Assembly: GCA_017858055.1 (NCBI GenBank)
Contig: JAFMCA010000003.1
Location: 1-64,000 of the forward strand
From: Flavobacteriaceae bacterium
GTDB taxonomy: Bacteria; Bacteroidota; Bacteroidia; Flavobacteriales; Flavobacteriaceae
DNA: 64,000 nucleotides
Direction: 5' to 3'
Shown in pieces: positions 53,128-62,706 of the stretch; the first letter of the stretch is position 1, and each line of letters opens with the position of its first letter. The notes below the pieces were generated by a model. That model did not search any database, was not told where the DNA came from, and was given only the letters and a program-made list of their open reading frames with translations. The position numbers were made by a program, and so were the translations under genes.

Positions 53128-54372
53128 TACAAATTGTGCTGTTTCCTGCGTTCTTTGTTCTAAAAGAATTTGTCTGCCATTTTTTTGAATAAAATGTATT
53201 GCTTCATCATTAAAATGACGGATGGTAAATAAATCGACGTGTTCTTTGACCTCCACGTTAAAACGAGATCGAAGTACCAAAACCAATTCCTCCAATCGCT
53301 TGTATTTGTTGTTTACACAAACTGAAAAACTGATGGCAGAGTTTTGAATCAACTCCACTGGCATCTGATATTCGTGAAGTAATCCGAAGATGTAACTAAT
53401 GTTTTCCTCTACAATAAACGAAAAGTCGATGGAGGATAAACGAATTAGTACTTGGTCTTTTTTAACAATATAACAAGGAATTAAAGGTTCAATTGTTTTT
53501 CCTTTTGAAACCGCAGTTCCTGGATTTTCTGGATTTTCAAAAGATTTTACGTAAAGAGGAATTTCTTTTCTCTGAAGTGGCTGAAGTGTCTTGGGGTGAA
53601 TTACTGAAGCTCCATAAAACGCCAATTCGATAGCTTCTCTATAGGATATTTGATTCAGCAATGCCGTATTCTCAAAAATTCTTGGATCCCCATTAAGAAC
53701 ACCAGGTACATCTTTCCATATTGTTACAGATTCTGCGTTTAATGCATAAGCAAAAATTGCAGCGCTGTAATCAGATCCTTCACGCCCCAAAGTGGTGGTA
53801 AAATTATTGGAATTACTTCCAATAAATCCTTGGGTTACGATGAGCTGATGTCCTTTGGTTTCTGATTTGATTTGAATTTGGGTTTCTTCCCAATTCAAAT
53901 TTGCCGCTCGGTAATAATCGTCTGTTTTAATACAATTTCGAGCGTCTAACCAAAAACTATCCCACCCCTTAAATAAAAAGTAATGATAGATAATGGTAGT
54001 GGATAGAAGTTCTCCAAAACTCACTACCTGATCGTAAACAAAACTATAATTGGGTGCTTTATTATTTCTTAAAAAGGCTTGTAACTCTTCAAAATAAGCA
54101 GCTACTTTATTACTAACTTCTGTATGATGTATTCCAAACAAATCGGTGATGATGTTGCTATGGAATTCTTTTAAATCGAAAACCTCTTGAGGAATTTGTT
54201 TTTTATTTTTAAAATAAGCATCAATAATTACTTCCAGTGCATTGGTCGTTTTTCCCATCGCGGAAATAACCACTAAGGTGTTTTGATAGCCAACTGTTTC
54301 CAAGACACGAACCAAATTTTTGACTCCTGCTGCGTCTTTTACTGATGCTCCTCCAAACTTAAATACTTTCAT
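53104..54372 (-). CDS. Aspartate kinase
   Basis: Phosphorylates aspartate, the first step to Lys, Thr and Met. N-terminal kinase motif VFKFGGASVKDAAG (about 3-16), VVISAMGKTTN, TTLGREGSDYSAA (about 188-200) and WKDVPGVLNGDPR (about 216-228) are intact. The C-terminal part (about 305-422) fits divergent ACT regulatory domains. It is monofunctional, with no homoserine dehydrogenase. Its ATG overlaps the GNAT gene stop by four bases, and its own end overlaps the hydroxyacid dehydrogenase gene. Confidence 0.92.
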   Translation of the reverse strand: MKVFKFGGASVKDAAGVKNLVRVLETVGYQNTLVVISAMGKTTNALEVIIDAYFKNKKQIPQEVFDLKEFHSNIITDLFGIHHTEVSNKVAAYFEELQAFLRNNKAPNYSFVYDQVVSFGELLSTTIIYHYFLFKGWDSFWLDARNCIKTDDYYRAANLNWEETQIQIKSETKGHQLIVTQGFIGSNSNNFTTTLGREGSDYSAAIFAYALNAESVTIWKDVPGVLNGDPRIFENTALLNQISYREAIELAFYGASVIHPKTLQPLQRKEIPLYVKSFENPENPGTAVSKGKTIEPLIPCYIVKKDQVLIRLSSIDFSFIVEENISYIFGLLHEYQMPVELIQNSAISFSVCVNNKYKRLEELVLVLRSRFNVEVKEHVDLFTIRHFNDEAIHFIQKNGRQILLEQRTQETAQFVLESLVNS

Positions 54373-54854
54373 TTTTGTATGTTTTTAATATAGGCTTCCA
54401 TTTCAGAACGGTGCATTTGTACAGTACACCATTCATAAAGAACCGTCGCCCCACTTTTTTCATAAAAATCAACAGCTGGTTTGTTCCAATCAAGCACATT
54501 CCAATCGATTCGTTCTACCCCTTTTTCATAAGCACTTTGAATGAATTTTGAATACAATTGGGTTCCAATTCCTTGACCTTTGTATGCTTCTGATACAATC
54601 AAATCTTCTAAATGAAAAGTAGGACCTTTCCATGTAGAAAAACGTGGGTAATAAAGTGCCATACCTACTACTTTTTGGTTGAGCTCCGCTACCAGACATT
54701 GAAATAAGGGTTGTTCACCAAAACCGTATTTTTCAATATCTGTTAAAGTCAGTTTTGCACTATCGGGCTCCTTCTCAAATGCAGCTAATTCTCGAATCAA
54801 CTCCAATATGGCAGAGCTGTCAGAAACCTCAGCAAATCTGATGTTAGCTTTCAT
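54369..54854 (-). CDS. GNAT family N-acetyltransferase
   Basis: A 161-aa acetyltransferase with the acetyl-CoA loop EAYKGQGIGTQLYSKF (about 88-103, pattern R/QxxGxG/A), preceded by strand HLEDLIVS and followed by DWNVLDWNKPAVDFYEKSGA, as in diamine (spermidine/thialysine) acetyltransferases. Thus a small amine is a likely acceptor, not established. Overlaps the aspartate kinase gene by four bases. Confidence 0.87.
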   Translation of the reverse strand: MKANIRFAEVSDSSAILELIRELAAFEKEPDSAKLTLTDIEKYGFGEQPLFQCLVAELNQKVVGMALYYPRFSTWKGPTFHLEDLIVSEAYKGQGIGTQLYSKFIQSAYEKGVERIDWNVLDWNKPAVDFYEKSGATVLYEWCTVQMHRSEMEAYIKNIQK

Positions 54855-54945
54855 AGATTAAAATTAAGTTGCAAAAATAGCTTTTCGATCTCGCATCACC
54901 TCAAGTTCAAAAAAATATCACATCTTTTAGGGAAATGTTAAAAAA

Positions 54946-55725
54946 TCAGCCCTTACTTTCTAACCAACGTGTGACCGTTTCAAAAAAGAGGATGGGTTTC
55001 TCCGCATGCAGCCAATGCCCAGCCCCTGGTATTGTTACTTGTTCTGCGTTGGGAAAAAAATGCTTGATTACAGGAGTGTCCGCATCTAAAATGTAATCCG
55101 ATACCCCTCCTTTTACAAAAAGACAAGGATGGGTTGCATGTGATCCATCACTTAGAGTTGCCCCTATAGCTTCACTAGCATTTTTAAGGACGTCGATATT
55201 GATTCTCAAACCGAGTTTTCCGTTGGTAACCCAGTATAAATTTTTTAATAAAAATTGCCGGATAGCGACTTCAGAAACCGTTTTAGCAAGCTGAGCATCG
55301 GCTTCGGCTCTGTCTTTTATTTGGTCAAAATTTAGCTCCGAAAGCCCTTTTAAAATTTGTTGATGATGGGGCATGTACACTTTTGGTGCAATATCTGCGA
55401 CTACAAAGGCTTGAACCAATTCAGGATAGGAGCATGCAACCTGCATGACGGTTTTTCCTCCCATAGAATGACCCAATAGCAAAACCTTTTCGAGCCGATG
55501 CGTCTCACAATAGTTCACAACATCCTCTGCCATAACTTCATAGGAAAAACTTGAACTCCAAAAGCTTCTTCCATGATTTCTTTGATCGATTAGGTGAACT
55601 CGATAGCCTAATGCCATCCAGTTTTTTGCATGCGATTTCCAATTATCACTCATTCCCAAAAAACCGTGTAGAATTAATAAGTCCCTGCCAGAATCGCCGA
55701 ATATGGTGCTGTGAAGTAAACTCAA
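54946..55725 (-). CDS. Alpha/beta hydrolase (YbfF-like esterase)
   Basis: A 259-aa serine hydrolase. Oxyanion segment [16 protein letters not shown] (about 18-33), DQRNHGRS (about 47-54), nucleophile elbow [10 protein letters not shown] (Ser about 92), and final His in [11 protein letters not shown] (about 236). It is like E. coli YbfF, which acts on acyl-CoA and short esters. It overlaps pdxJ by four bases and follows it in the transcript. Confidence 0.88.
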   Translation of the reverse strand: MSLLHSTIFGDSGRDLLILHGFLGMSDNWKSHAKNWMALGYRVHLIDQRNHGRSFWSSSFSYEVMAEDVVNYCETHRLEKVLLLGHSMGGKTVMQVACSYPELVQAFVVADIAPKVYMPHHQQILKGLSELNFDQIKDRAEADAQLAKTVSEVAIRQFLLKNLYWVTNGKLGLRINIDVLKNASEAIGATLSDGSHATHPCLFVKGGVSDYILDADTPVIKHFFPNAEQVTIPGAGHWLHAEKPILFFETVTRWLESKG

Positions 55726-56438
55726 AATTTTAAACGCTGAAGATACATGGGAATTACATTTTCAAATCCCAGATACAAACTCTCACAGATTAACGCATGA
55801 CCGATAGAAACCTCCAAGAGATTGGGGAGGTGTTGTGCAAAGTAGCGAACATTTTCTAGGCTTAAATCGTGTCCGGCATTGATGCCAATACCTAATTCAT
55901 TTGCTCGTTCAGCCGCTTTTACGAAGGGAGCAATAGCTTTTTCAGGGTTGGAAGGAAATGCTTTTGCATAGGACTCGGTGTAAAGCTCAATCCGATCTGT
56001 TCCGGTTTCTTTTGCACCTTCTATCATTTGGATATCAGGATCAACAAAAATAGAAGTTCGTATCCCTTCTGCCTTGAATTGATTAATGATTCCCATCAAA
56101 TACTTTTTGTTTTTCACTGTATCCCAACCTGCATTGGATGTTAGCGCATCTGCAGCATCAGGAACTAAGGTTACTTGAGTAGGTCGTATGGCAAGCACCA
56201 TTTCCATAAACTCTGAAATAGGATTTCCCTCAATGTTGTACTCCGTGTAAACTACTTTAGGTAGCGCATAGGCATCCTCGTATCGGATATGCCTTTGATC
56301 GGGACGTGGATGGATTGTAATTCCCTGAGCTCCAAATTTTTGAAGATCTTTTGCTACTTCGAGTACATTAGGAACATTTCCTCCTCTTGAATTTCTTAGT
56401 GTTGCAACCTTATTGATGTTTACACTTAGTGCTGTCAT
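55722..56438 (-). CDS. pdxJ: Pyridoxine 5'-phosphate synthase
   Basis: TIM-barrel enzyme of 238 aa that condenses 1-deoxyxylulose 5-phosphate with 3-amino-2-oxopropyl phosphate to pyridoxine 5'-phosphate. Typical: [17 protein letters not shown] (about 4-20), [13 protein letters not shown] (about 39-51), [22 protein letters not shown] and [13 protein letters not shown]. It is divergent from nadK and followed by the hydrolase gene. Confidence 0.96.
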   Translation of the reverse strand: MTALSVNINKVATLRNSRGGNVPNVLEVAKDLQKFGAQGITIHPRPDQRHIRYEDAYALPKVVYTEYNIEGNPISEFMEMVLAIRPTQVTLVPDAADALTSNAGWDTVKNKKYLMGIINQFKAEGIRTSIFVDPDIQMIEGAKETGTDRIELYTESYAKAFPSNPEKAIAPFVKAAERANELGIGINAGHDLSLENVRYFAQHLPNLLEVSIGHALICESLYLGFENVIPMYLQRLKF

Positions 56439-56550
56439 CTGATTTTTTTTGTAAATGTATTGGCTTCTGTGGAAATGTGAAATAAAAAGCTTGATTTTTA
56501 GCCCTATTGGTAATTTACCCCCTCAATCAAATTGATTCTCAAGAGTTTTG

Positions 56551-56558
56551 TACCTTTG
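56551..56558 (+). promoter_or_regulatory. -7 promoter box of nadK
   Basis: TACCTTTG matches TAnnTTTG exactly and ends 17 bases before ATG 56576; a TTG at 56532-56534 lies 16 bases upstream. It argues against the more upstream in-frame start at 56507. Confidence 0.6.
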
Positions 56559-56575
56559 ATTCAAGATTTGAGACC

Positions 56576-57457
56576 ATGTATATCGCTTTATATAGTGCAT
56601 TTTATTCAGAAGAAACACTGCAATACTTAAAAGCTACCATCGCCTATTTAGAGCAAAACGGTCATCGTTTTACCATCATCCATCGTCTAAAAAAACAACT
56701 TCAAGCAGAAAACCAAGGCTACACGTATTTTGACGAAGAAACCCCACTTAAAAAGGATATCGATTTTCTTTTTTCTATTGGTGGAGATGGAACCATTCTC
56801 AGAGCAGTTACCTTAGTAAGAGATACCGAAATCCCTATTTTGGGAATTAATACAGGTCGGCTTGGGTTTCTTACCTCTTTGCATCGCGATGCCTTAAATG
56901 AAGGGCTAAACCTATTTTTTCAAAAGAAATTCAGTTATATTTCTCGTTCGCTGCTCCAAGTACGAACCGATGAATCCCATCCCATTTTAGAAGAAACTGG
57001 ATTTGCACTCAATGAGGTGAGTGTGAATAGAAAAAACACAACTTCCATGTTAAGTATCGAAACGGAATTGGATGGACAACCACTCACTACCTATTGGTCT
57101 GACGGACTAATAATTGCAACTCCAACAGGTTCCACAGGATATTCTTTAAGTAGTGGAGGCCCTATAGTTTCTCCCAATTCCCAATGTTGGATCTTGAATC
57201 CTATAGCTCCGCATAACATTAATATGCGGCCTTTGATTGTCCCTGATTGTACCGAAATTAAAATTAGGGTTCAAGGAAGAAGTAAATACCACTTACTTTC
57301 TCTTGATTCTAGGATCTTGACTCTGGAAAATGGCAACAACATCTATCTCAAAAAAGCACCGTTTGTTGTCAAGACTGTTCAGCTCGATGGAGCTACTTTC
57401 TTCAGTACTTTAAGGGAAAAACTATTTTGGGGTCAAGACAAGCGAAACACACAATAA
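56576..57457 (+). CDS. nadK: NAD kinase
   Basis: Makes NADP from NAD and ATP; 293 aa from ATG 56576. Motifs: SIGGDGTILRAV (GGDGT, about 67-78), GINTGRLGFLT (about 95-105) and ATPTGSTGYSLSSGGPIV (about 181-198). The next gene is the outer membrane DUF6089 protein, as in many Flavobacteriia, continuing to uppS, bamA and two skp-like genes. A frame start at 56507 is possible but lies upstream of the promoter box. Confidence 0.96.
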   Translation: MYIALYSAFYSEETLQYLKATIAYLEQNGHRFTIIHRLKKQLQAENQGYTYFDEETPLKKDIDFLFSIGGDGTILRAVTLVRDTEIPILGINTGRLGFLTSLHRDALNEGLNLFFQKKFSYISRSLLQVRTDESHPILEETGFALNEVSVNRKNTTSMLSIETELDGQPLTTYWSDGLIIATPTGSTGYSLSSGGPIVSPNSQCWILNPIAPHNINMRPLIVPDCTEIKIRVQGRSKYHLLSLDSRILTLENGNNIYLKKAPFVVKTVQLDGATFFSTLREKLFWGQDKRNTQ

Positions 57458-57522
57458 AATCATCCTTTTCGGGTTACTAATATACTTGCAACTAGCTCGT
57501 TAGTTTGAGTTTTGCTTTACCC

Positions 57523-58230
57523 ATGATTAAAAATGTCTTCTTGCTTACTGTTTTTTTTATATCCTCAAATTGTTTTGCACAATTTCATGAGGTCGGTTTG
57601 TTTTTAGGTGGGAGCAATTATATCGGGGATATTGGAACGGATCGATATATAGATCCCAATTCTCCTGCAATAGGTTTACTTTACAAATGGAACGTAACCA
57701 ATCGATATTCTTTACGGGGCGGTTTTACTTTAACAAAATTAGTAGAGACCGAATACAACAACAGTGACATTAATCGATTCAACCGATCATATAAAGTAGA
57801 TAACAGTATCCAAGAGGCCCTTGTTGGGATTGAAGTTAATTTTAAAGAATTTAATCTTCACGATGCCGATTTTAACTTTACACCCTACTTTTTTTATGGA
57901 ATAAGTTATTTTAGATACGAACAATATTTCATTACCCCTACAGGGCCCTTTAGCCCTCCAACATACAATAATTACGGAAAAGACGAAAAAATCGCTGTAC
58001 CTTTCACATTGGGTGTTAAGCTAAATCCTAATCCGCTTTTTATCATAGGATTTGAATTAGGTGCACGTTATACCTTAACGGATAATCTAGATGGAAGTAA
58101 CCCTGAAAATGAATATGCAAATGAATTGGGCTATAAATTTGGAAATGTCGCGAATAATGACTGGTATATTTTTATGGGTTTCACAATTTCATTTACCTTT
58201 GGCGATCTTCCATGTTATTGCAAAGAATAA
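57523..58230 (+). CDS. DUF6089-like outer membrane beta-barrel protein
   Basis: A 235-aa secreted protein, signal peptide at about 1-19 (NCFAQ). Alternating polar/aromatic strands (FHEVGLFLGGSNYIGDIG, RYSLRGGFTL, FTPYFFYGISYFRYEQY) and the last strand WYIFMGFTISFTF suggest an eight-stranded beta-barrel. It ends with CYCKE. The gene is the usual partner ahead of uppS-bamA in this family, with zero spacing to uppS. ATG 57523 is preferred over TTG 57505. Function not known. Confidence 0.82.
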   Translation: MIKNVFLLTVFFISSNCFAQFHEVGLFLGGSNYIGDIGTDRYIDPNSPAIGLLYKWNVTNRYSLRGGFTLTKLVETEYNNSDINRFNRSYKVDNSIQEALVGIEVNFKEFNLHDADFNFTPYFFYGISYFRYEQYFITPTGPFSPPTYNNYGKDEKIAVPFTLGVKLNPNPLFIIGFELGARYTLTDNLDGSNPENEYANELGYKFGNVANNDWYIFMGFTISFTFGDLPCYCKE

Positions 58231-58950
58231 ATGAGTAAAATACCTAAACATGTAGCCATCATCATGGACGGAAACGGTCGATGGGCAAAATTACAGGGTA
58301 AAAATCGGGTTACAGGTCATCAGCAAGGAGCTAAGTCTGTAAAGGAAATTGTGGAAGAAGCCGTCGCTCAAGGCATTGAATACCTTACCTTGTATGCCTT
58401 TTCAACTGAAAATTGGAGTCGTCCTAAAGATGAGGTCAACTTACTGATGAAATTATTAGTCAGTTCCCTGAGAAAAGAGTTTCACCGAATGGTTGACAAC
58501 AATATTCGCCTGGTTTCTATTGGAAATATTGACGCACTTCCAACTCCAGTTAAGGACGAGTTGCTCAGTGTAATTGAAAAAACAAAAAACAACACCGGTA
58601 TGGTGCTTACTTTGGCTTTAAACTACGGCGGAAAAGAGGATCTAACTCAAGCAATGCGGACCATCGCTGATAAAGTTAAAAATAGTATAATTTCCCCTGA
58701 AAAAGTTGACGAATCCACCATAAATGAGCATCTTTACACGCGAAATTTACCTCCTGTAGATCTCCTCATCAGAACAAGCGGTGAAGAACGGATAAGTAAT
58801 TTTTTGTTGTGGCACATTGCCTATACAGAATTGTATTTCACTAAAACGCTTTGGCCTGATTTTAAAAAAGAAGATCTAAAAGAAGCATTATTGAATTACG
58901 CTAAACGAGAAAGAAGATTTGGAAAAACGAGCGAACAACTCACATCATAA
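58231..58950 (+). CDS. uppS: Isoprenyl transferase (undecaprenyl pyrophosphate synthase)
   Basis: Builds the C55 lipid carrier for peptidoglycan and surface glycans. HVAIIMDGNGRWAK (about 6-19, catalytic Asp in MDGNGRW), GHQQGAKSVKEIV, YLTLYAFSTENWSRP (about 51-65), and LLIRTSGEERISNFLLW (about 176-192) with IAYTELYFTKTLWPDF. Length 239 aa. It follows the DUF6089 gene with no gap, and bamA starts inside its last 32 bases. Confidence 0.97.
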   Translation: MSKIPKHVAIIMDGNGRWAKLQGKNRVTGHQQGAKSVKEIVEEAVAQGIEYLTLYAFSTENWSRPKDEVNLLMKLLVSSLRKEFHRMVDNNIRLVSIGNIDALPTPVKDELLSVIEKTKNNTGMVLTLALNYGGKEDLTQAMRTIADKVKNSIISPEKVDESTINEHLYTRNLPPVDLLIRTSGEERISNFLLWHIAYTELYFTKTLWPDFKKEDLKEALLNYAKRERRFGKTSEQLTS

Positions 58951-61483
58951 GCCATTTTATGGCTCTTTTCTTTTAGGGCTCTTCCTTTTGGTTGGCTTAG
59001 GCATACAGGCTCAAACCTCGGGTTTTGTCAAGGGAAGGTCGTATGTGATTGATTCTATAAAGGTATCAGGACTGAAGAGCTTTAATGCTCAAACCGTTAT
59101 TTCTTACAGTGGACTGAGAAAAGGTCAATCCATTAGCCTTCCTGGTGAAGAAGTTAGTGGAATAATTAATAAACTCTGGGGACTAGAATTGTTTAGTGAC
59201 ATCAATTTTTATGTGACTAAAGTTCAAGGAAATAATATCGATCTAGAAATAGAAATTGTAGAACTTCCTACGCTTACTGAAGTAAAAGTCAACGGACTAA
59301 AGAAAGGGAAAACCGAAGCCATAATCAAGGATACAGAACTGACCGCTGGAAAAAAACTATCGGAAAGTTTTTTAACCAATACCAAAAATTACATCCAGAA
59401 TAAATTTAAAAAGGAAGGGTTTTTAAACACCAAGGTTACCCTGAATACAGTTGTAGATACTGTAGGGTTGAATACTTATAAAATGGTTGTTAATGTGGAT
59501 AAGGGACCGCGTGTCAAGATTGACGAAATTAATTTTGAAGGAAATGAGATCTACAAAACCAAAAAACTTCAAAATAAACTCAAAAAAACCAAACATACGA
59601 AATCGGTTCGTTTTTGGAAAAAATCTAAATTCAACGAAGATGATTTTAATGACGATCTGACACGCTTAATCGATTTTTACAAAGAAGAAGGATATCGTGA
59701 TGCAAGAGTCTTGTCGGACACCCTCATAAGAAATCCAGACAATCCCAAATCCGTTATTTTGAATTTAGATATTGAGGAGGGAAAAAAATACTATTTCGGA
59801 GAAATCAATTATATTGGAAATACGGTATACGGTAACAGTGTCTTACAGCAAATTTTAGGCCTTAAAAAAGGAGATACCTATAACGGCGTACTCCTCAAAA
59901 AACGGATTGCGGACACTTCAAAACCCGACGGTAACGACATAACTAATTTATATCAAAACAGCGGCTATTTGTTTTCAAACATCAATGCTGTAGAAGTCAG
60001 TGCGGTAAATGATACCATCAATTTTGAAATTCGAATTACCGAAGGGAAACAAGCAAACTTCAACAAAATTTCGATTAAAGGAAATACCAAAACAAACGAT
60101 CATGTCATTTACCGTGAATTGCGAACCAAACCCGGGGAGTTATACAGTAAAGATAAATTGGTTAGAACCGTTCGTGAACTAGGTCAATTGGGCTTTTTTG
60201 ATGCAGAACAGATTAATCCAGAAATGGAAAACGTGGATCAAAATGCAGGAACAATCGATGTAAAATTTGATCTCGTTGAGTCAGGTGCAAGCCAAATAGA
60301 ACTTCAAGGAGGTTATGGACAAGGAGGTTTTATTGGAACTTTGGGACTGTCTTTTAATAATTTTTCCATGCGAAATATTTTTGATGGAAAATCCTATAAA
60401 CCCCTTCCTATGGGAGACGGACAAACCCTCGCCTTGAGACTCCAAGCCAGTCAGTTTTACAATACCTATAGTTTTAACTTTTCAGAACCGTGGTTAGGTG
60501 GTGAACAACCCGTCCAATTTTCAACGTCCTTGCAGCACACCATTCAATATCGTTATGATTACTTTACTGGTCTTGCAGATAAAACCCAATCCTTTCAGAT
60601 TAGTGGTGTCACATTAGGTTTAGCAAAACGCCTTCAAATCCCAGATGATTTTTTCCAACTTTCACAGGCACTTTCCTATCAGTACTATAACCTACAGAAC
60701 TACTTCACAGGTCTTTTTACCTTTGGTAATGGAGAAGCAAATAACTTGGCTTATACCATAAGCCTCTCAAGAAATAACACGCGGATAAACCCAATCTTCC
60801 CAACTGGAGGTTCCTCCTTTAACATTAGTGCAAAACTAACCCCACCCTATTCTTTGATTTCTGGAGTTGATTACGCGAATTTGGGAGATTTGCCAGAATT
60901 TCAAGATGCAAATGGAAACCCCCTTATTGATGAAATTGACCAAGAACGCTTTCGTTGGTTAGAGTTTTACAAAATCAAATTCAATGGTACTTGGTACACT
61001 CCGATAATAGATAAGTTGGTCCTAAAAACACAAGCTGATTTCGGATTTATAGGGTCCTATAATAAAGACCGTGGTAATATTCCTTTTGAACGCTTTTTTA
61101 TTGGAGGAGACGGAATGGTAAACTACACCCTTGACGGTCGAGAAACCATTGCCCTCAGAGGGTACCCCAATCAATCTTTATCTGGAAACGATGGTTCTAT
61201 TCTTTACAATAAATTCTCGCTCGAACTTCGCTATCCCATCACTTTAAAACCAAGTGCTTCAATCTATGCACTCTCCTTTTTAGAAGCAGGTAATGGATAT
61301 GATAGTTTTAGAGAGTTTGACCCATTCAATTCCAAGCGATCTGCTGGTGTTGGAGTTCGAATATTCATGCCTGCTTTTGGATTACTAGGTATTGATTTTG
61401 GATACGGATTTGACAACGCCGATTCTAACGTGACAACCCCTAACGGTTGGGAAACACATTTTGTTATAGGACAACGTTTTTAA
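58919..61483 (+). CDS. bamA: Outer membrane protein assembly factor BamA
   Basis: Core of the machinery that inserts beta-barrels into the outer membrane; 854 aa. Signal peptide (about 12-32, ending GIQAQ), five POTRA domains (about 35-440) and a 16-strand Omp85 barrel with the conserved RFFIGGDG-like motif FERFFIGGDG (about 723-732) and a final Phe. There is no ATG: TTG 58919 is the best start, overlapping uppS by 32 bases, hence translational coupling. Followed by two Skp/OmpH-like genes. Confidence 0.95.
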   Translation: MEKRANNSHHKPFYGSFLLGLFLLVGLGIQAQTSGFVKGRSYVIDSIKVSGLKSFNAQTVISYSGLRKGQSISLPGEEVSGIINKLWGLELFSDINFYVTKVQGNNIDLEIEIVELPTLTEVKVNGLKKGKTEAIIKDTELTAGKKLSESFLTNTKNYIQNKFKKEGFLNTKVTLNTVVDTVGLNTYKMVVNVDKGPRVKIDEINFEGNEIYKTKKLQNKLKKTKHTKSVRFWKKSKFNEDDFNDDLTRLIDFYKEEGYRDARVLSDTLIRNPDNPKSVILNLDIEEGKKYYFGEINYIGNTVYGNSVLQQILGLKKGDTYNGVLLKKRIADTSKPDGNDITNLYQNSGYLFSNINAVEVSAVNDTINFEIRITEGKQANFNKISIKGNTKTNDHVIYRELRTKPGELYSKDKLVRTVRELGQLGFFDAEQINPEMENVDQNAGTIDVKFDLVESGASQIELQGGYGQGGFIGTLGLSFNNFSMRNIFDGKSYKPLPMGDGQTLALRLQASQFYNTYSFNFSEPWLGGEQPVQFSTSLQHTIQYRYDYFTGLADKTQSFQISGVTLGLAKRLQIPDDFFQLSQALSYQYYNLQNYFTGLFTFGNGEANNLAYTISLSRNNTRINPIFPTGGSSFNISAKLTPPYSLISGVDYANLGDLPEFQDANGNPLIDEIDQERFRWLEFYKIKFNGTWYTPIIDKLVLKTQADFGFIGSYNKDRGNIPFERFFIGGDGMVNYTLDGRETIALRGYPNQSLSGNDGSILYNKFSLELRYPITLKPSASIYALSFLEAGNGYDSFREFDPFNSKRSAGVGVRIFMPAFGLLGIDFGYGFDNADSNVTTPNGWETHFVIGQRF

Positions 61484-61537
61484 AGATAAAAATCTTACCC
61501 CTTATACTATCTAAGACAATATTTCGTTATACAGTTT

Positions 61538-62134
61538 ATGAAATACCACCTACAATCCGCTTTTTTGGTAACAGCCTTATCGCTTCTGTCCTTCAACGTT
61601 CAGGCCCAACGAGGAACCACTGTGGGTTATATAGATATGGCCTATATTCTGGAATCTGTAGAGGAATACAAAAAAGCCAGTCAACTCCTTGATTCCAGTA
61701 TAGCGAAATGGAAAAAAGAAATTGAACTTAAAAAACTCCAGCTAAGTCAATATCAAGATCAATTGAATGCTGAGCGCATCATTTTAACTCCTGAACTCAT
61801 TAGTGATCGAGAATTAGAAATTCAAGATTTTGCCTCTGATATTATTTCCCTACAAGAAAAACGTTTTGGCCCCTCAGGAGACATGATAATACAACGTTCC
61901 AAATTAATACAACCCCTTCAAGATCAGGTCATGACTATTGTAAAACAAATTGCTGAAGAAAAAAAATACGATTTTATTTTTGATCGATCTTCTACATCAA
62001 CTATGTTGTATTCCGCAAAAAATTACGATATTAGCACCCTTGTTATTCAACGAATTAACCGACAACAAAGAATACAAAACAGAAAAGAACAAATTGAAAA
62101 ACTAAAAACAAAAGCTTCTGCTTTAAAAAACTAA
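61538..62134 (+). CDS. OmpH/Skp-family periplasmic chaperone (first)
   Basis: A 198-aa periplasmic protein, signal peptide about 1-23 (NVQAQ). The Skp-like helical hairpin spans about 40-150, with GYIDMAYILESVEEYKKA at the start of the fold and the YDFIFDRSSTSTMLYS strand typical of OmpH. A basic C-terminal helix (about 165-198) extends it. It lies 54 bases after bamA and probably escorts outer membrane proteins to it. Confidence 0.9.
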   Translation: MKYHLQSAFLVTALSLLSFNVQAQRGTTVGYIDMAYILESVEEYKKASQLLDSSIAKWKKEIELKKLQLSQYQDQLNAERIILTPELISDRELEIQDFASDIISLQEKRFGPSGDMIIQRSKLIQPLQDQVMTIVKQIAEEKKYDFIFDRSSTSTMLYSAKNYDISTLVIQRINRQQRIQNRKEQIEKLKTKASALKN

Positions 62135-62149
62135 TATTCACACCCACTT

Positions 62150-62656
62150 ATGAAACATTTATACACCCTCCTTCTCAGTTTGATGGTCTTTATTGCTCCA
62201 CTTAATGTTATGGCGCAATCTAAAGTTGCTCATATTAACACTCAGCAACTCATTAGTGAAATGCCTGAAGTTATTGCTGCTCAAAACGAATTGAAAAAAT
62301 TGGAAGACCAATACGGTAAAGAAATGGAAAATTCTGTTAAAGAATTTCAGACTAAAGCCCAAACCTATCAGGGTGATGCTCAAAACCAAACCGACTTGAT
62401 TAACCAACAACGTCAAGTAGAATTGCAAGAAATGCAACAACGTATTCAAGATTTTAGAGAAACCGCCGCTCAAGAATTACAAAAACGCTCTGCAGATATG
62501 ATGCGTCCTTTGTATGAAAAAGCACGTGCTGCAATCGAGAAAGTTGCTGCAGCTCAAGGATTTGATTATGTTTTAGATTCTAGCCCAGGCGGGAGCGTTA
62601 TTATGGCTTCTGGAAAAGACCTTCTTCCTGATGTAAAAACAAGCTTAGGGTTTTAA
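62150..62656 (+). CDS. OmpH/Skp-family periplasmic chaperone (second)
   Basis: A 168-aa paralog of the preceding gene. Signal peptide about 1-22 (NVMAQ); KVAHINTQQLISEMPEV, a long helical hairpin rich in Gln and Glu (about 45-125), then the FDYVLDSSPGGSVIMAS strand. Trimeric, tentacle-like chaperones of this family bind unfolded outer membrane proteins. It starts 15 bases after the first copy and ends before the bidirectional terminator at 62676. Confidence 0.92.
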   Translation: MKHLYTLLLSLMVFIAPLNVMAQSKVAHINTQQLISEMPEVIAAQNELKKLEDQYGKEMENSVKEFQTKAQTYQGDAQNQTDLINQQRQVELQEMQQRIQDFRETAAQELQKRSADMMRPLYEKARAAIEKVAAAQGFDYVLDSSPGGSVIMASGKDLLPDVKTSLGF

Positions 62657-62675
62657 TAACCTAAACTCAAAAAAA

Positions 62676-62706
62676 TAAAAAAAGCCATCTTCGGATGGCT
62701 TTTTTT
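62676..62706 (+). terminator. Bidirectional terminator between skp and gamma-CA
   Basis: AGCCATC-TTCG-GATGGCT (62683-62700), a 7-bp stem with a stable TTCG loop, A-run before and T-run after. It serves both converging genes; the TAA stop of the minus-strand gene (62705-62707) lies within the T-run. Confidence 0.92.
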
